A stretch of 64,000 nucleotides of DNA from Bacteroides mediterraneensis (GTDB taxonomy: Bacteria > Bacteroidota > Bacteroidia > Bacteroidales > Bacteroidaceae). The translations under genes and the position numbers were made by a program. The notes under the pieces are model-generated. The model made no database searches, was not told the DNA's origin, and worked only from the letters and a program-made list of their open reading frames with translations. Below, piece by piece: positions 25,838 to 35,300 of this stretch. Within the stretch, counting starts at the first letter, position 1. Each line of letters starts with the position of its first letter. The stretch spans positions 1,390,919 through 1,454,918 of the forward strand of contig NZ_LT635783.1 of the NCBI RefSeq assembly GCF_900128455.1, given 5' to 3'.

Positions 25838-27439
25838 ATGAGAAATATACTATATGTCATTATATTAGTAGTAGCATTATGTGCATGTAACAATTCCACA
25901 CAAAAAGATAGGATTTTGGATACGGCAGAATCAATGGCCGTTGAGCATCCCGATTCTGCCCAAACGATACTGGAAACATTATATCCATATTCAAGATTGA
26001 CCCAGCAGCAAAGAGCACGATGCGGCATATTGCTTGCTACGGCAAAACTTCAACAAAACAAAGCCTTTGCTTCCGATAGCCTTTTGGACAACAGTATATC
26101 ATATTTCAAGCAAAATTGTGACAGCATAGAGTTATTCAAAGCCTATCAGCTCAAAGCCTATCAGGCTATGTGGCGTGGGCAACAGGATTCAATGTTCTAT
26201 TATTTGCAGCAGTCAATCAACATGATAGGTGAGGGAAATAAAACCCAGCTATATTCTTTGTATATGAAACTGGCAGATATTTATTGTGAACCATCTGCTG
26301 AAAAAGATTACAATAAAGCAATACTATATGCAAGGAAAGCATTAACTTATGCGGAGACAGAACAACAAAAGGCCTATGCTTTGCACCAAATTGGAGCCTG
26401 CTACGGCTTCATCAATGAAAATGACTCCGCATTGGTTTATATCGCCCGTGCCATTGATTTTTCACAACAAAATAAGGGAGAATCTAATTATACCACCTAT
26501 GTGCTGAATTATGCAAATACACTAGGCGTAAATTACGAAAAAGCCAAAAGCTATTTAACGGAATTACCCGAAAACAGTTTGGGAAGGTTGATTACTTTAG
26601 GTTTTCTCAATCTAAACAACAGGCATACAGGCATTGCAAAATATTTTTGCGACAAAGCTGATTCGTTATATAGTAGCGCCCCTGATAAGTATTCAATCAA
26701 TACATACAACAGTCTTAGAATACTCCATGCATGTGTAAAATACACCTTGGGTGAAGAAGTTTCTGCAAGTGAAGGGATTTCAAGGAACGATTCAATTTCA
26801 CAAGTCATTTCAAGAAAGGAAGCTCTGAATAGTGAGATTTCAAGCAACAACTTACTATTGCAGAAACACATTCATGAATCTCAACTAAGAACTCAAAGAA
26901 AGATTGTCATCATATTGTCAATCGTATTCTTTGGTATAATATTGTTCTTCCTATACGACAGAAATAACAAGAAACGATATATCAAAATAAGAAAAGAACT
27001 GGACCAGATTCGTGTCAATCAGATAGAATTACAATCTATCGATTCTGAAAATGACCAAGATTCTGAATTGACTAAGATTTGGAAAAAAAGAGCTGATATT
27101 TGCAGAGACAATTTCATTCGAAATGGATGGATGAAGAAACTTCAAATATTGGAAGGGAATGACAAGCATTCCAATGGTTCTTTTCTCCCGCCTGCAGAAA
27201 GGGACAGACTCAGGAAACAGTTATTCGAAGAATTCACAGACATGATAATCGATATAAAAGCGGCAGGCAATGGAGTCAATCTGGACGATTTGACACTATG
27301 TCTTTTTTGTCTTTTGAAAATAAATAATACAACGATTTCCAAGTGCATGGGGGCTTCGGAAAACGCTATCAGAACCCGAAAAAGCAGACTTAAAGAAAAG
27401 CTTGACCCTCAGATGTATCAATTTATATTCGGTAGATAA
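25838..27439 (+). CDS. Membrane TPR protein with C-terminal DNA-binding-like helix
   Basis: 533 residues. The start MRNILYVIILVVALCACNNS is a signal or lipoprotein-type N-terminus. Residues about 30-330 form tetratricopeptide helices (TILETLYPYSRLTQQQRA, YALHQIGACYGFINENDSAL). A membrane helix (IVIILSIVFFGIILFFLY) follows at about 350, then a coiled stretch, and the end NNTTISKCMGASENAIRTRK looks like a helix-turn-helix. This architecture is common in Bacteroides membrane-bound regulators that sense outside signals and control a neighbouring receptor. The gene precedes the outer-membrane beta-barrel receptor by about 150 bases, so regulation of it is a reasonable inference. Confidence 0.72.
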   Translation: MRNILYVIILVVALCACNNSTQKDRILDTAESMAVEHPDSAQTILETLYPYSRLTQQQRARCGILLATAKLQQNKAFASDSLLDNSISYFKQNCDSIELFKAYQLKAYQAMWRGQQDSMFYYLQQSINMIGEGNKTQLYSLYMKLADIYCEPSAEKDYNKAILYARKALTYAETEQQKAYALHQIGACYGFINENDSALVYIARAIDFSQQNKGESNYTTYVLNYANTLGVNYEKAKSYLTELPENSLGRLITLGFLNLNNRHTGIAKYFCDKADSLYSSAPDKYSINTYNSLRILHACVKYTLGEEVSASEGISRNDSISQVISRKEALNSEISSNNLLLQKHIHESQLRTQRKIVIILSIVFFGIILFFLYDRNNKKRYIKIRKELDQIRVNQIELQSIDSENDQDSELTKIWKKRADICRDNFIRNGWMKKLQILEGNDKHSNGSFLPPAERDRLRKQLFEEFTDMIIDIKAAGNGVNLDDLTLCLFCLLKINNTTISKCMGASENAIRTRKSRLKEKLDPQMYQFIFGR

Positions 27440-27550
27440 TAGACTGATATACATTATAATATACAAATATTGAAACAAAAGTGAAACACGGAAACCTTCA
27501 TTGCAATAAATCTGCAATGCATAGTTTTAAGGCCCCTATAACTAAAATCA

Positions 27551-27558
27551 TACTTTTG
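27551..27558 (+). promoter_or_regulatory. -7 box of the outer-membrane receptor gene
   Basis: TACTTTTG, with transcription expected to begin near 27565, which supports the ATG at 27586 over the one at 27574. Confidence 0.5.
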
Positions 27559-27585
27559 CATTGAGTCATAAAAATGCAAGCAAGT

Positions 27586-29892
27586 ATGAAAAGAAATCTT
27601 TTATTTATTTTCGTTTTAATGATTGTGCCATTTACTGTCAAGGCACAAATCAAAGGTGTGGTATGTGATGAGAACCAGACCCCCGTAGAGTTTGCAAATG
27701 TTATTTTGATGGGTACTGATTCCGTATATATCGCAGGAACAGTAACAGACGCAAGCGGTAAATTTGATTTTTTTACCGATTATGCAAAAGCAAAGTTTCT
27801 ACAAATTTCCGCTCTCGGATACAAGACAATTATAAAAACGCTGGATAAGAAAAACGATATTGGAACACTCGTGCTCGTTTCAGACAATATCCTGCTGGAC
27901 GAAGTTACAGTAACGGCACAACGACCTTCTCCACATTTGACAAAAGGTGGCATAATCACAACTGTAAATGGGTCTGTTTTGAGCCTGCTCGGGAATGCAA
28001 TGGATGTGATTGGACAACTTCCAGGCGTGATGCGTGAAGATGACAAATTTACTGTTTTTGGCAAAGGGACCCCAATCATATATGTGAATGGGAGAAAACT
28101 GACAGACAACAGCGAATTATATAGATTGTCATCAAAAGATATTGCAAGTGTGGAAGTCATCAGTAATCCGGGGGCTAAATATGGTGCGGAAGTAAAATCG
28201 GTGTTATTAGTCCGCACAATCAAGAAACAAGGAGACGGATTAAGCGGCTCAATACAAGGTGTTGTCCGAACTGCTCACTCCTGGTCTAATTCGGACAACC
28301 TTTCTCTCAATTTCAGGAAGAATAATCTTGACATATTCGGAGCTTTTGCTTTTGACCATTCAAGAAGATATCAGCAGCAGAACAATGTCACCATGATTAA
28401 TACCGGGCATAATCTGTATGAGCTGAATTCTGACATTATCATATTGCCTGTCAGCACAACTTATAATGCCAATGTAGGTCTCAACTGGCAAATTAACCCT
28501 AAGAATGTATTGGGAGCAAAATATGAATTTCAAGGTACACCTTACAATCATTCAGACTGGACCACAAATGAAACAATCGAATTAAATGGTACCCTCGATG
28601 ATAAAATAGATTACTATACATACTGGAAAAGAAAGGATATGCCGACAAACATATTGAACATGTATTATATAGGCGAATATGGTGATTGGACGCTTACTGT
28701 AAATAACGACTATTATTCAAGCCGCAATAAAGCTGAACAGGAAATAGATGAAGTCAGTTTATCGGAAGGAGAATCGACAATAAGCAGCCTGAATCACATC
28801 CACAGTTCAATGTTTGCCTCCAAATCCGTCCTGGAATACGACTTTGGCAAAAATACACTTGAGGTCGGTTATGAGTACACCTATACAAACAGAACTGACC
28901 GATATGATAACTATAATGATTTTTTGCCGGATGCAGATGACAATATCAAGGAACATAATATTGCCGGTTTCATAAGTGCCACTTTCCCCATAGGAGTCTA
29001 TGAACTTTCAGGGGGATTAAGGTATGAGCATACTATATCCGATTACTATGAGAATGGGCTCTTGATATCAGAGCAAAGCCGAAAATATGACCGTCTGTTT
29101 CCCAATATAGACTTTACGTTCCCCATTAAAAAAGCTAAGTTTACTCTATCATATACAGCCAAGACAAAGCGTCCGCTGTATAGTCAATTGAGCAGCAATA
29201 TACAATATGACGACCGCTTTACCTATGAGACAGGAAATCCTCTATTGAAACCGGAAATGAATCACGATGTTTCTTTGGCTGGTATTTACAAATGGGTTTT
29301 CTTTTCAGCAAGCTATCAATATGTAAAAGATGCTATAGTCGGCATTGTGGAAGCATATAAGGAAGGAGAACCTGTAAATCTGATGACTTATATGAATTAT
29401 GATCATATCTCAAAATATACAGCGATGGTATCTCTATCCCCTAAAATATCAATCTGGTCACCTCGTCTCCAATTTAATCTGATGGGGCAAAAACTTAAAA
29501 TACCATTTATGGGGGCAGAACTACGAATGAACAATCCATTGTTGTTTATCGATTTCTACAACAGCCTATCTGTCGGAAAAGGTTTCACCATTACAGGTGA
29601 TATGCTATATCATTCATCGGGAGATATGGATGTGGTTACACTAAAACCGTCATGGCAAATCAATCTGGGTGTAGCCAAGACAATTGGTAACTGGTTTTTC
29701 CAGCTTAGTGCCACAGACATCTTCAAAACGGCCCGTAATTCAATGATAACCTATGGAACTCAAATGAAACTTGACAAATGGAACTATAGTGATTCACAGG
29801 CTGTTCGGCTTACCATACGTTATGCATTTAATTCTACGATGAGCAAATATAAAGGAAGGGGTGCCGGTCAAAGCGAAAAGAATCGTTTATAA
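27586..29892 (+). CDS. TonB-dependent receptor-like outer-membrane beta-barrel protein
   Basis: 768 residues from MKRNLLFIFVLMIVPFTVKA, a good signal peptide. A carboxypeptidase-regulatory-like domain follows (IKGVVCDENQTPVEFANVIL), then a plug domain (LLDEVTVTAQRPSPHL, IYVNGRKLTDNSEL) and a long barrel (SLNFRKNNLDIFGAFAFDHS, YEFQGTPYNHSDWT), ending in QAVRLTIRYAFNS. It matches the 'outer membrane beta-barrel' family-3 branch of TonB-like receptors, smaller than SusC and without a SusD partner here. The ligand is unknown. The preceding TPR protein is the likely regulator. No terminator is obvious after it. Confidence 0.85.
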   Translation: MKRNLLFIFVLMIVPFTVKAQIKGVVCDENQTPVEFANVILMGTDSVYIAGTVTDASGKFDFFTDYAKAKFLQISALGYKTIIKTLDKKNDIGTLVLVSDNILLDEVTVTAQRPSPHLTKGGIITTVNGSVLSLLGNAMDVIGQLPGVMREDDKFTVFGKGTPIIYVNGRKLTDNSELYRLSSKDIASVEVISNPGAKYGAEVKSVLLVRTIKKQGDGLSGSIQGVVRTAHSWSNSDNLSLNFRKNNLDIFGAFAFDHSRRYQQQNNVTMINTGHNLYELNSDIIILPVSTTYNANVGLNWQINPKNVLGAKYEFQGTPYNHSDWTTNETIELNGTLDDKIDYYTYWKRKDMPTNILNMYYIGEYGDWTLTVNNDYYSSRNKAEQEIDEVSLSEGESTISSLNHIHSSMFASKSVLEYDFGKNTLEVGYEYTYTNRTDRYDNYNDFLPDADDNIKEHNIAGFISATFPIGVYELSGGLRYEHTISDYYENGLLISEQSRKYDRLFPNIDFTFPIKKAKFTLSYTAKTKRPLYSQLSSNIQYDDRFTYETGNPLLKPEMNHDVSLAGIYKWVFFSASYQYVKDAIVGIVEAYKEGEPVNLMTYMNYDHISKYTAMVSLSPKISIWSPRLQFNLMGQKLKIPFMGAELRMNNPLLFIDFYNSLSVGKGFTITGDMLYHSSGDMDVVTLKPSWQINLGVAKTIGNWFFQLSATDIFKTARNSMITYGTQMKLDKWNYSDSQAVRLTIRYAFNSTMSKYKGRGAGQSEKNRL

Positions 29893-30010
29893 GATTCAGA
29901 TTAAGAGAATTAATACTTTACTAAAAAGGGAGAACCCGGCGGCAATACACCGAAAGATTCTCAGTTTATCAACTGAAAAATAGTCTGGTTAAATCAGGAA
30001 AACTCTTCTC

Positions 30011-30096
30011 AGTACTGCCAAGGAAGTACTCCAGTACTTTCAAAGGAGTACTGCAGTACTTTCAGGGGAGTACTCCAGTACTTCTTAGGAAGTACT
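30011..30096. repeat. 22-bp array with eight AGTACT palindromes
   Basis: AGTACT occurs at 30011, 30025, 30033, 30047, 30055, 30069, 30077 and 30091, with spacings alternating 14, 8, 14, 8, 14, 8, 14. This is a 22-bp tandem array of nearly four units, each roughly AGTACTTTCAAGGG plus AGTACTCC. It lies in the 259-base gap between two convergent genes, the receptor and the histidine kinase. No CRISPR-like unique spacers are present. Confidence 0.9.
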
Positions 30097-30151
30097 GGTA
30101 TTTGGAAAAATTGTAGTAGTTTTAATTACAGAATGTCTTGCCTGAAGTGCC

Positions 30152-31939
30152 TTATCCCTGTTTTGCTTTCTGTAGCGTGAATACAAACTCCAGTCCGCCG
30201 GTCGGCATGTTTTTGGCAAAGATGGTACCTCCGTGGAAAAGAACGGCATTCTTGACGATGGCCAGTCCCAAACCTGTGCCTCCCAGTTTCCGCGACCGTC
30301 CTTTGTCTACACGGTAGAAACGTTCGAACAGGCGGTTCAGATGCTCTTCCGGAACTCCCACGCCTGTGTCTGAGAAGCTGAAATAGTAGAACTTTTCATC
30401 TTCCCGGAAACACTTGATGGTGATTTGTATGTTCGTTCCTGCGTATGCGATTGCATTATCTGTAAGGTTCCGGAAGATAGAGTAGAGCAACGAACTGCTT
30501 CCGGTCAAGATGATTTCCGGCGGGAGCTTGTTGACCACCGTGATGTGTTTCTCTTCCAGTCCCAGTGTCACTTCATTCAGAATGTTCTCTACAATCTTGC
30601 TTAAGTTGACAGATTCCTTTTCTACCATTTCCGGGGCTTCATCCATTCGGGTCAGGACGGAGATATCCCGTAGCAGGAAGGTCAGCCGGTTGCTTTGCGC
30701 ATAGCTTCTTTCCAGGAAAGTCCGTACATTCTCCTGAGGAATATTTGGATTGTTGATGATGGTTTCCAGATATCCCTGAATACTGCTGACGGGCGTTTTC
30801 AGTTCATGGGCAATGTTTTGGGTCAGCTGACGTTTCAGGCGAGCCTGCTCTTCTTCCTGCGTGATATCGATGATGGATATCTCAAACGACATATCTTGGA
30901 AGATGATACATTCTAGCGTGAAGCTGCGCGCATTCTTGTTGATATGTAGAGAATAGCGTTTCTCTTCTTTGTTCAGATTGCCTTCATTCCGGTTCAGAAA
31001 TTCCGTGATAGGTTTCAGTTCCGGAATGTCGAAAATCTCATTGGTGGAACGCAGGTTTCGGTCAGAAATGTTGTTGATGTATTGTGTGAACAGGTTATTG
31101 ACCAGAATCTCCTTTCGTTCCTTGGTGAAAACACCCAGTCCCTCGTGTGAGGTCTGGAGGTGAGAAATCAGTTTTTCACGTTCAATGTAAAGCGCTTCTT
31201 TGGCCCGGTGCAGACGTTTGTATATCTTGATGATGTGCTGAGAGATTTCTCCCAATTCGTTTTTAGGGAAAGTTTGCAGAATATCCATGTCAATCGGCTC
31301 ATTGCGGTCGGCCTTCATCGCGAACTGCTGCAGTTTGGTGATAGATTTTCCCAGTTTCCGGGTGAAGCGGTAGAAGATAAAAATCAATACCAAGCAGATG
31401 ACAAGGGCAAACCACAGGTAGCCGGAGTCTGCTTGCAGATGCTCAGCCAGGCTCAGGTTGTAGGGTAGGGCGGCCCGGATGATGAGACGATACGGGGGAA
31501 AATAACGTGCCGAGTAGAAATATTCTTCTCCCTGAATGCTTTCCGACTGTCGGCTGATGGAATACCCGCTTCCATACATCAGTGCTTCCTGTACTTCCTT
31601 GCGGGAGGAATGGTTGGCAAATTTCTGCCAATTGGCGTTGGTGTTGTCATAAATCACCTTTCCGGAAGGTTCGATAAGGGTTACACGCAGGTTCGGCATC
31701 ATGTGAGTGCTCACATAACGCTGCATGGAATCCGGGTTGAATCCGTGGTGTTCGGAAATGAAATCGCACAGCTGGTTGTTGTAATTCTGTAGTTGTGTGT
31801 TCAGCAGTTCTATTTTATAGGCTTTTTCGCGTTTGTATTGGAACAGCATGAAGCATACTGCATATCCCAGAAACAGGAATATGACAGAAAAAAACAACCT
31901 CTGGCTGAAAGGGAGGATGCGGTAAGAAAATTTTGTCAT
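30152..31939 (-). CDS. Sensor histidine kinase
   Basis: 595 residues. Two membrane helices (LFFSVIFLFLGYAVCFMLF near residue 20 and SGYLWFALVICLVLIFIFYR near 185) enclose a periplasmic sensor region. A HAMP-like linker and a PAS-like region follow. The kinase core has the H-box NIAHELKTPVSS, N-box FRNLTDNAIAYAG, and G-boxes DTGVGVPEEHL and GGTGLGLAIVKNA. It should phosphorylate the adjacent response regulator. The gene is downstream of it, 17 bases away. The pair resembles the RprX/RprY system of Bacteroides fragilis from memory, but this was not aligned. Confidence 0.92.
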   Translation of the reverse strand: MTKFSYRILPFSQRLFFSVIFLFLGYAVCFMLFQYKREKAYKIELLNTQLQNYNNQLCDFISEHHGFNPDSMQRYVSTHMMPNLRVTLIEPSGKVIYDNTNANWQKFANHSSRKEVQEALMYGSGYSISRQSESIQGEEYFYSARYFPPYRLIIRAALPYNLSLAEHLQADSGYLWFALVICLVLIFIFYRFTRKLGKSITKLQQFAMKADRNEPIDMDILQTFPKNELGEISQHIIKIYKRLHRAKEALYIEREKLISHLQTSHEGLGVFTKERKEILVNNLFTQYINNISDRNLRSTNEIFDIPELKPITEFLNRNEGNLNKEEKRYSLHINKNARSFTLECIIFQDMSFEISIIDITQEEEQARLKRQLTQNIAHELKTPVSSIQGYLETIINNPNIPQENVRTFLERSYAQSNRLTFLLRDISVLTRMDEAPEMVEKESVNLSKIVENILNEVTLGLEEKHITVVNKLPPEIILTGSSSLLYSIFRNLTDNAIAYAGTNIQITIKCFREDEKFYYFSFSDTGVGVPEEHLNRLFERFYRVDKGRSRKLGGTGLGLAIVKNAVLFHGGTIFAKNMPTGGLEFVFTLQKAKQG

Positions 31940-31956
31940 GGTTATACAGCCCTCAT

Positions 31957-32643
31957 TTATTCACATTCAAAACAGTAACCATAGCCGAGGCGGGTTACAA
32001 TGTATTGTCCATATTCACCGATTTTTTTGCGAAGACGTGTGATATTGACGTCGATGGTGCGGTCGAGCACATAGACTTCGTCATGCCATACTTTGGCCAG
32101 AATGTCTTCGCGCGAGAATACTCGTCCTTGATTTTGAAGCAACAGCAGAAGTATCTCGAACTCTTTCTTGGTCAGTGAAACTTCTTCATTATTAATGGTG
32201 ACTTTTTTCTTGGGTATATTGACCACCAGACCTTTATAAGTGAGCTGGTCTGGCACTTGGGTCTGTACACCAGCCGTACGGCGCAACACGGCCTTCACCC
32301 TCATGATTACTTCACGGAGGGAGAAAGGTTTGGATATATAGTCATCCGCTCCCAGGTTGAATCCGGTCAGCGTATCGTTTTCCGTGTCTTTGGCCGTAAT
32401 GAAAATGATAGGAATATTTTCGGTGTCCTTGTTCTTTTTCATCATACTGGCCATTTTGAAGCCGGAGATTTCTCCCATCATCACGTCCAGCAATATCAAA
32501 TTGTAGTGTGGAAGATCCAGTTTCAACGCTTCTTCGGCAGAGTTGGCTGTGTCTACCGTATAACCTTCCATTTCGAGATTGAATTTCAGAATCTCGCACA
32601 GGTCTTCTTCATCGTCTACGACTAAAATCCGATAATCGTTCAT
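31957..32643 (-). CDS. OmpR-family response regulator
   Basis: 228 residues from ATG 32643 (MNDYRILVVDDEEDLCEILK); the in-frame ATG at 32649 would add two residues. The receiver domain has phosphoacceptor Asp53 in LILLDVMMG, the acidic pair DDEED, and Lys in DYISKPFSL. The C-terminal winged helix is of the OmpR type (YKGLVVNIPKKKVTI, RLRKKIGEYGQYIVTRLGYGY). It is the likely partner of the kinase immediately downstream. A possible -7 box reads CATCTTTG near 32700. It resembles RprY. Confidence 0.92.
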   Translation of the reverse strand: MNDYRILVVDDEEDLCEILKFNLEMEGYTVDTANSAEEALKLDLPHYNLILLDVMMGEISGFKMASMMKKNKDTENIPIIFITAKDTENDTLTGFNLGADDYISKPFSLREVIMRVKAVLRRTAGVQTQVPDQLTYKGLVVNIPKKKVTINNEEVSLTKKEFEILLLLLQNQGRVFSREDILAKVWHDEVYVLDRTIDVNITRLRKKIGEYGQYIVTRLGYGYCFECE

Positions 32644-32748
32644 GCGCATTTTCTATTAAGATTAATACAAAATTCTATATGATTTAGTTTTCGTTACAAA
32701 GATGACCTCTTTTTGTTTCGTCCTTATGAAATAGATGTTACAATTGGG

Positions 32749-33798
32749 TTACAATACCGGTTTGGTAATCTCTCCAGCAATGGAACGGCTCATTTCAAGG
32801 CGTATTTCCTTGGGGCTGAGTCCGTGGCCAAGCAGGAACATCAGTTTGGTCAACACGCTCTCCACTGTCGCATCGTATCCACTGATGACACCGGCATCCA
32901 GCAAGTGAAGTCCGGTTTCGTAACGTGCCATCTCTACCATACCCGTCTGGCATTGGGAGATATTGACTATGACAATGCCTTTTGCAGTAGCCTCTGACAA
33001 CAGACGGATGAACCAGGGCTTTTGAGGGGCATTTCCAGAACCGTATGTCTTTAGTATTACGGCTTTCAGACCGGGAGTATTAAGGACCGTGTGTACCATG
33101 TTTTCCTGGATGCCAGGGAAAAGAGTGAGTATGATGACATTGGTATCAAATACGTAATGAGGGTGCATGGGTAAATTGGGATCTACCTTTCGGATACGGT
33201 CATATTCGTATTTGATATGGATTCCTGCGGTGGCTAGTGGCGGATAGTTATAGGAGCGGAAGGCGTTGAAGTTTTCCGCATTAATCTTGGTGGTACGGTT
33301 GCCGCGGAGTAGGAGATTTTCAAAAAAGATGCAAACCTCTGGTACTACCGCTGTCCCATCGGGATGCTTGGCGGCTGCAATTTCAATGGAGGTAATCAGG
33401 TTTTCCTTTCCGTCTGTACGCAATACTCCAATAGGTAACTGGCTTCCTGTAAGAATCACCGGTTTGCTGAGGTTTTCCAACATGAAACTCAAGGCTGAAG
33501 CGGTATAGGCCATGGTGTCGGTACCATGCAGAATGACGAAACCGTCAAAATTGTCGTAATTGTATTGTATAATCTTCACCAGTTTTGCCCATAAAGCAGG
33601 TTCCATGTCGGAAGAATCGATAGGAGGATTAAACTGATAGGAGGAAATACGGTAGTTGAATCGCTTCAGCTCCGGTACGTTTTCCTGTAGTTGGTCGAAG
33701 TTAAAAGCTTCCAGTGCACCGGTTTCTGGGTTTTCAATCATACCGATTGTTCCTCCTGTGTAAATGAGTAATACGGAAGGATAATCTGGTCTTATCAT
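32749..33798 (-). CDS. ansA: Type I (cytoplasmic) L-asparaginase
   Basis: 349 residues with both asparaginase threonine motifs, IYTGGTIGM at the N-terminus and ILHGTDTMAYTASAL, and no signal peptide, which fits the cytoplasmic type I branch. Further family phrases are PVILTGSQLPIG and LKTYGSGNAP. It converts asparagine to aspartate and ammonia. A -7 box TATCTTTG lies at 33822-33829, 24 bases before the start codon. It is read in the same direction as the trp operon but has its own promoter. Confidence 0.93.
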   Translation of the reverse strand: MIRPDYPSVLLIYTGGTIGMIENPETGALEAFNFDQLQENVPELKRFNYRISSYQFNPPIDSSDMEPALWAKLVKIIQYNYDNFDGFVILHGTDTMAYTASALSFMLENLSKPVILTGSQLPIGVLRTDGKENLITSIEIAAAKHPDGTAVVPEVCIFFENLLLRGNRTTKINAENFNAFRSYNYPPLATAGIHIKYEYDRIRKVDPNLPMHPHYVFDTNVIILTLFPGIQENMVHTVLNTPGLKAVILKTYGSGNAPQKPWFIRLLSEATAKGIVIVNISQCQTGMVEMARYETGLHLLDAGVISGYDATVESVLTKLMFLLGHGLSPKEIRLEMSRSIAGEITKPVL

Positions 33799-33884
33799 TT
33801 GCTATTTCGTTTAGTTTGGCACAAAGATAGCAAAAATATGTTTATACTGATAAATTACCCCTATAAAAATAACAGAATGATTAA

Positions 33885-34664
33885 TTATTCCTCCTTTTTC
33901 AGCATTTCTAAAAGTCGGTCGATAGCCTTTTCTGGATTTTTCTCTTCTTCCAGCAGGCTGACGAATTTGCTTCCAATGATACATCCGGCTGCATGAGCGG
34001 CGGCTGCCTCGTAAGTATTCTTGTTGGAAATGCCGAAGCCAATCATGCGTGGATTCCGCAGGTGCATCTGTTCGATACGCTGGAAGTAGGCTTGTTTCTG
34101 TGCGTTGAATTCTTTCTGTGCTCCTGTGACGGCAGCCGAAGAGACCATATAGATGAATCCATTCGTGTGTTCGTCGATTTGGCGGATACGTTCTTCACTG
34201 GTTTCCGGAGTAATCAGCATGATGACATGGAGTCCGTATTTGTCGGCTACGGGACGGTATTCGTTCATATAATCCTTGAAAGGCAGGTCGGGGATGATGA
34301 CTCCGTCGATGCCGCACTCCTGACATTTCTGGCAGAAATTTTCAAAACCATACTGCATGATAGGATTCAGGTAGCCCATCAGCACCAGTGGCATCTGTAC
34401 TTCCGGGCGGATATGCTCCAGCTGGCTGAACAAGGTGCGGAGGGTCATGCCGTTGCGCAGGGCCTGAGTGGCTGCATGCTGGATGACAGGTCCGTCGGCC
34501 ATCGGGTCGCTGAATGGGATTCCGACTTCAATCATTTGTACACCTTTTCGCTCCAGCGTGCGGATTACCTCGGCAGTTCCCTCCAAAGTGGGAGTACCTG
34601 CGCAGAAATAAATGGAAAGTACATGGTCTTTGTGTGTGCGGAATAATTGGTCAATACGGTTCAT
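33885..34664 (-). CDS. trpA: Tryptophan synthase alpha chain
   Basis: 259 residues. Typical motifs are MIEVGIPFSDPMADGPVIQ (catalytic Glu in the E-x-G-I-P-F segment and Asp in DGP), LVLMGYLNPIMQYG and GFIYMVSSAAVTGAQ. It splits indole-3-glycerol phosphate into indole, which passes to TrpB, and glyceraldehyde-3-phosphate. It is the last gene of the trp operon, 12 bases after trpF, far from its partner trpB, which is first. No strong terminator was seen after it. Confidence 0.96.
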   Translation of the reverse strand: MNRIDQLFRTHKDHVLSIYFCAGTPTLEGTAEVIRTLERKGVQMIEVGIPFSDPMADGPVIQHAATQALRNGMTLRTLFSQLEHIRPEVQMPLVLMGYLNPIMQYGFENFCQKCQECGIDGVIIPDLPFKDYMNEYRPVADKYGLHVIMLITPETSEERIRQIDEHTNGFIYMVSSAAVTGAQKEFNAQKQAYFQRIEQMHLRNPRMIGFGISNKNTYEAAAAHAAGCIIGSKFVSLLEEEKNPEKAIDRLLEMLKKEE

Positions 34665-34676
34665 AGTTGCTAATTT

Positions 34677-35300
34677 TTAAAAGTTGTACTTGTCTTGTTT
34701 GAATGAATGAATAAAAGTGGAAAGGGAAGAAGCGTCTTTCATGCCTGGTGCTTGTTCGAAGCCACTGTTCAGGTCGATGCCGGCCCAGCGGGGATGATGG
34801 AAAGCAGACAACGCTTCCAGACTGGTGGGGTTCAGTCCCCCGCTCAACAGGAAGGGAACCGAACCTTGATAGTGGGTCAACAGTTCCCAGTCAAAACTCT
34901 TTCCGGAACCTCCATATCCTTGGCAGGGAGTATCGAACAGGAAATAATCACAATATGGAATATAATCTTCCGTTGGCTGCATATCTTCTGGCGTACGCAA
35001 GGAGAATGCTTTGATGATTTTCACTCCTGTAGTTCGGAGCTGCCGGCAAAATCCGGGTGATTCCTTGCCATGAAGCTGTACGAAATCCAAATGCCAGTCA
35101 GCGATTCTTTTCTGGATGCGTGGAAAGGAAGCATTGACAAACACTCCTACCTTTTGTAGTGAGACCGGAAGGTACTCCGGTACTCCTTTTACATAACGTG
35201 GAGAACGTTCGTAGTCGATGAATCCCATCCAGTCGGCCCCGGCTTGTTCTACCTGACGGATATTTTCAGCGTCCCTCATGCCGCAAACCTTGACAATCAT
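34677..35300 (-). CDS. trpF: Phosphoribosylanthranilate isomerase
   Basis: 207 residues starting MIVKVCGMRDAENIRQV at ATG 35300. The frame is open further upstream to 35447, but that part lies inside trpC and has no TrpF homology. The start codon shares bases with the trpC stop (ATGA), indicating translational coupling. Motifs are KVCGM with the catalytic Cys, DFVQLHGKESP, and FLLSGGLNP, WAGIDLNSGFE with the catalytic Asp. It isomerises N-phosphoribosyl anthranilate in tryptophan synthesis. Confidence 0.95.
   Translation of the reverse strand: MIVKVCGMRDAENIRQVEQAGADWMGFIDYERSPRYVKGVPEYLPVSLQKVGVFVNASFPRIQKRIADWHLDFVQLHGKESPGFCRQLRTTGVKIIKAFSLRTPEDMQPTEDYIPYCDYFLFDTPCQGYGGSGKSFDWELLTHYQGSVPFLLSGGLNPTSLEALSAFHHPRWAGIDLNSGFEQAPGMKDASSLSTFIHSFKQDKYNF

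Noticed and set aside
30011..30096. CRISPR array
   Set aside because: The repeats are 6-bp palindromes with 2- and 8-base gaps; there are no 28-36-base repeats or unique spacers and no cas genes.
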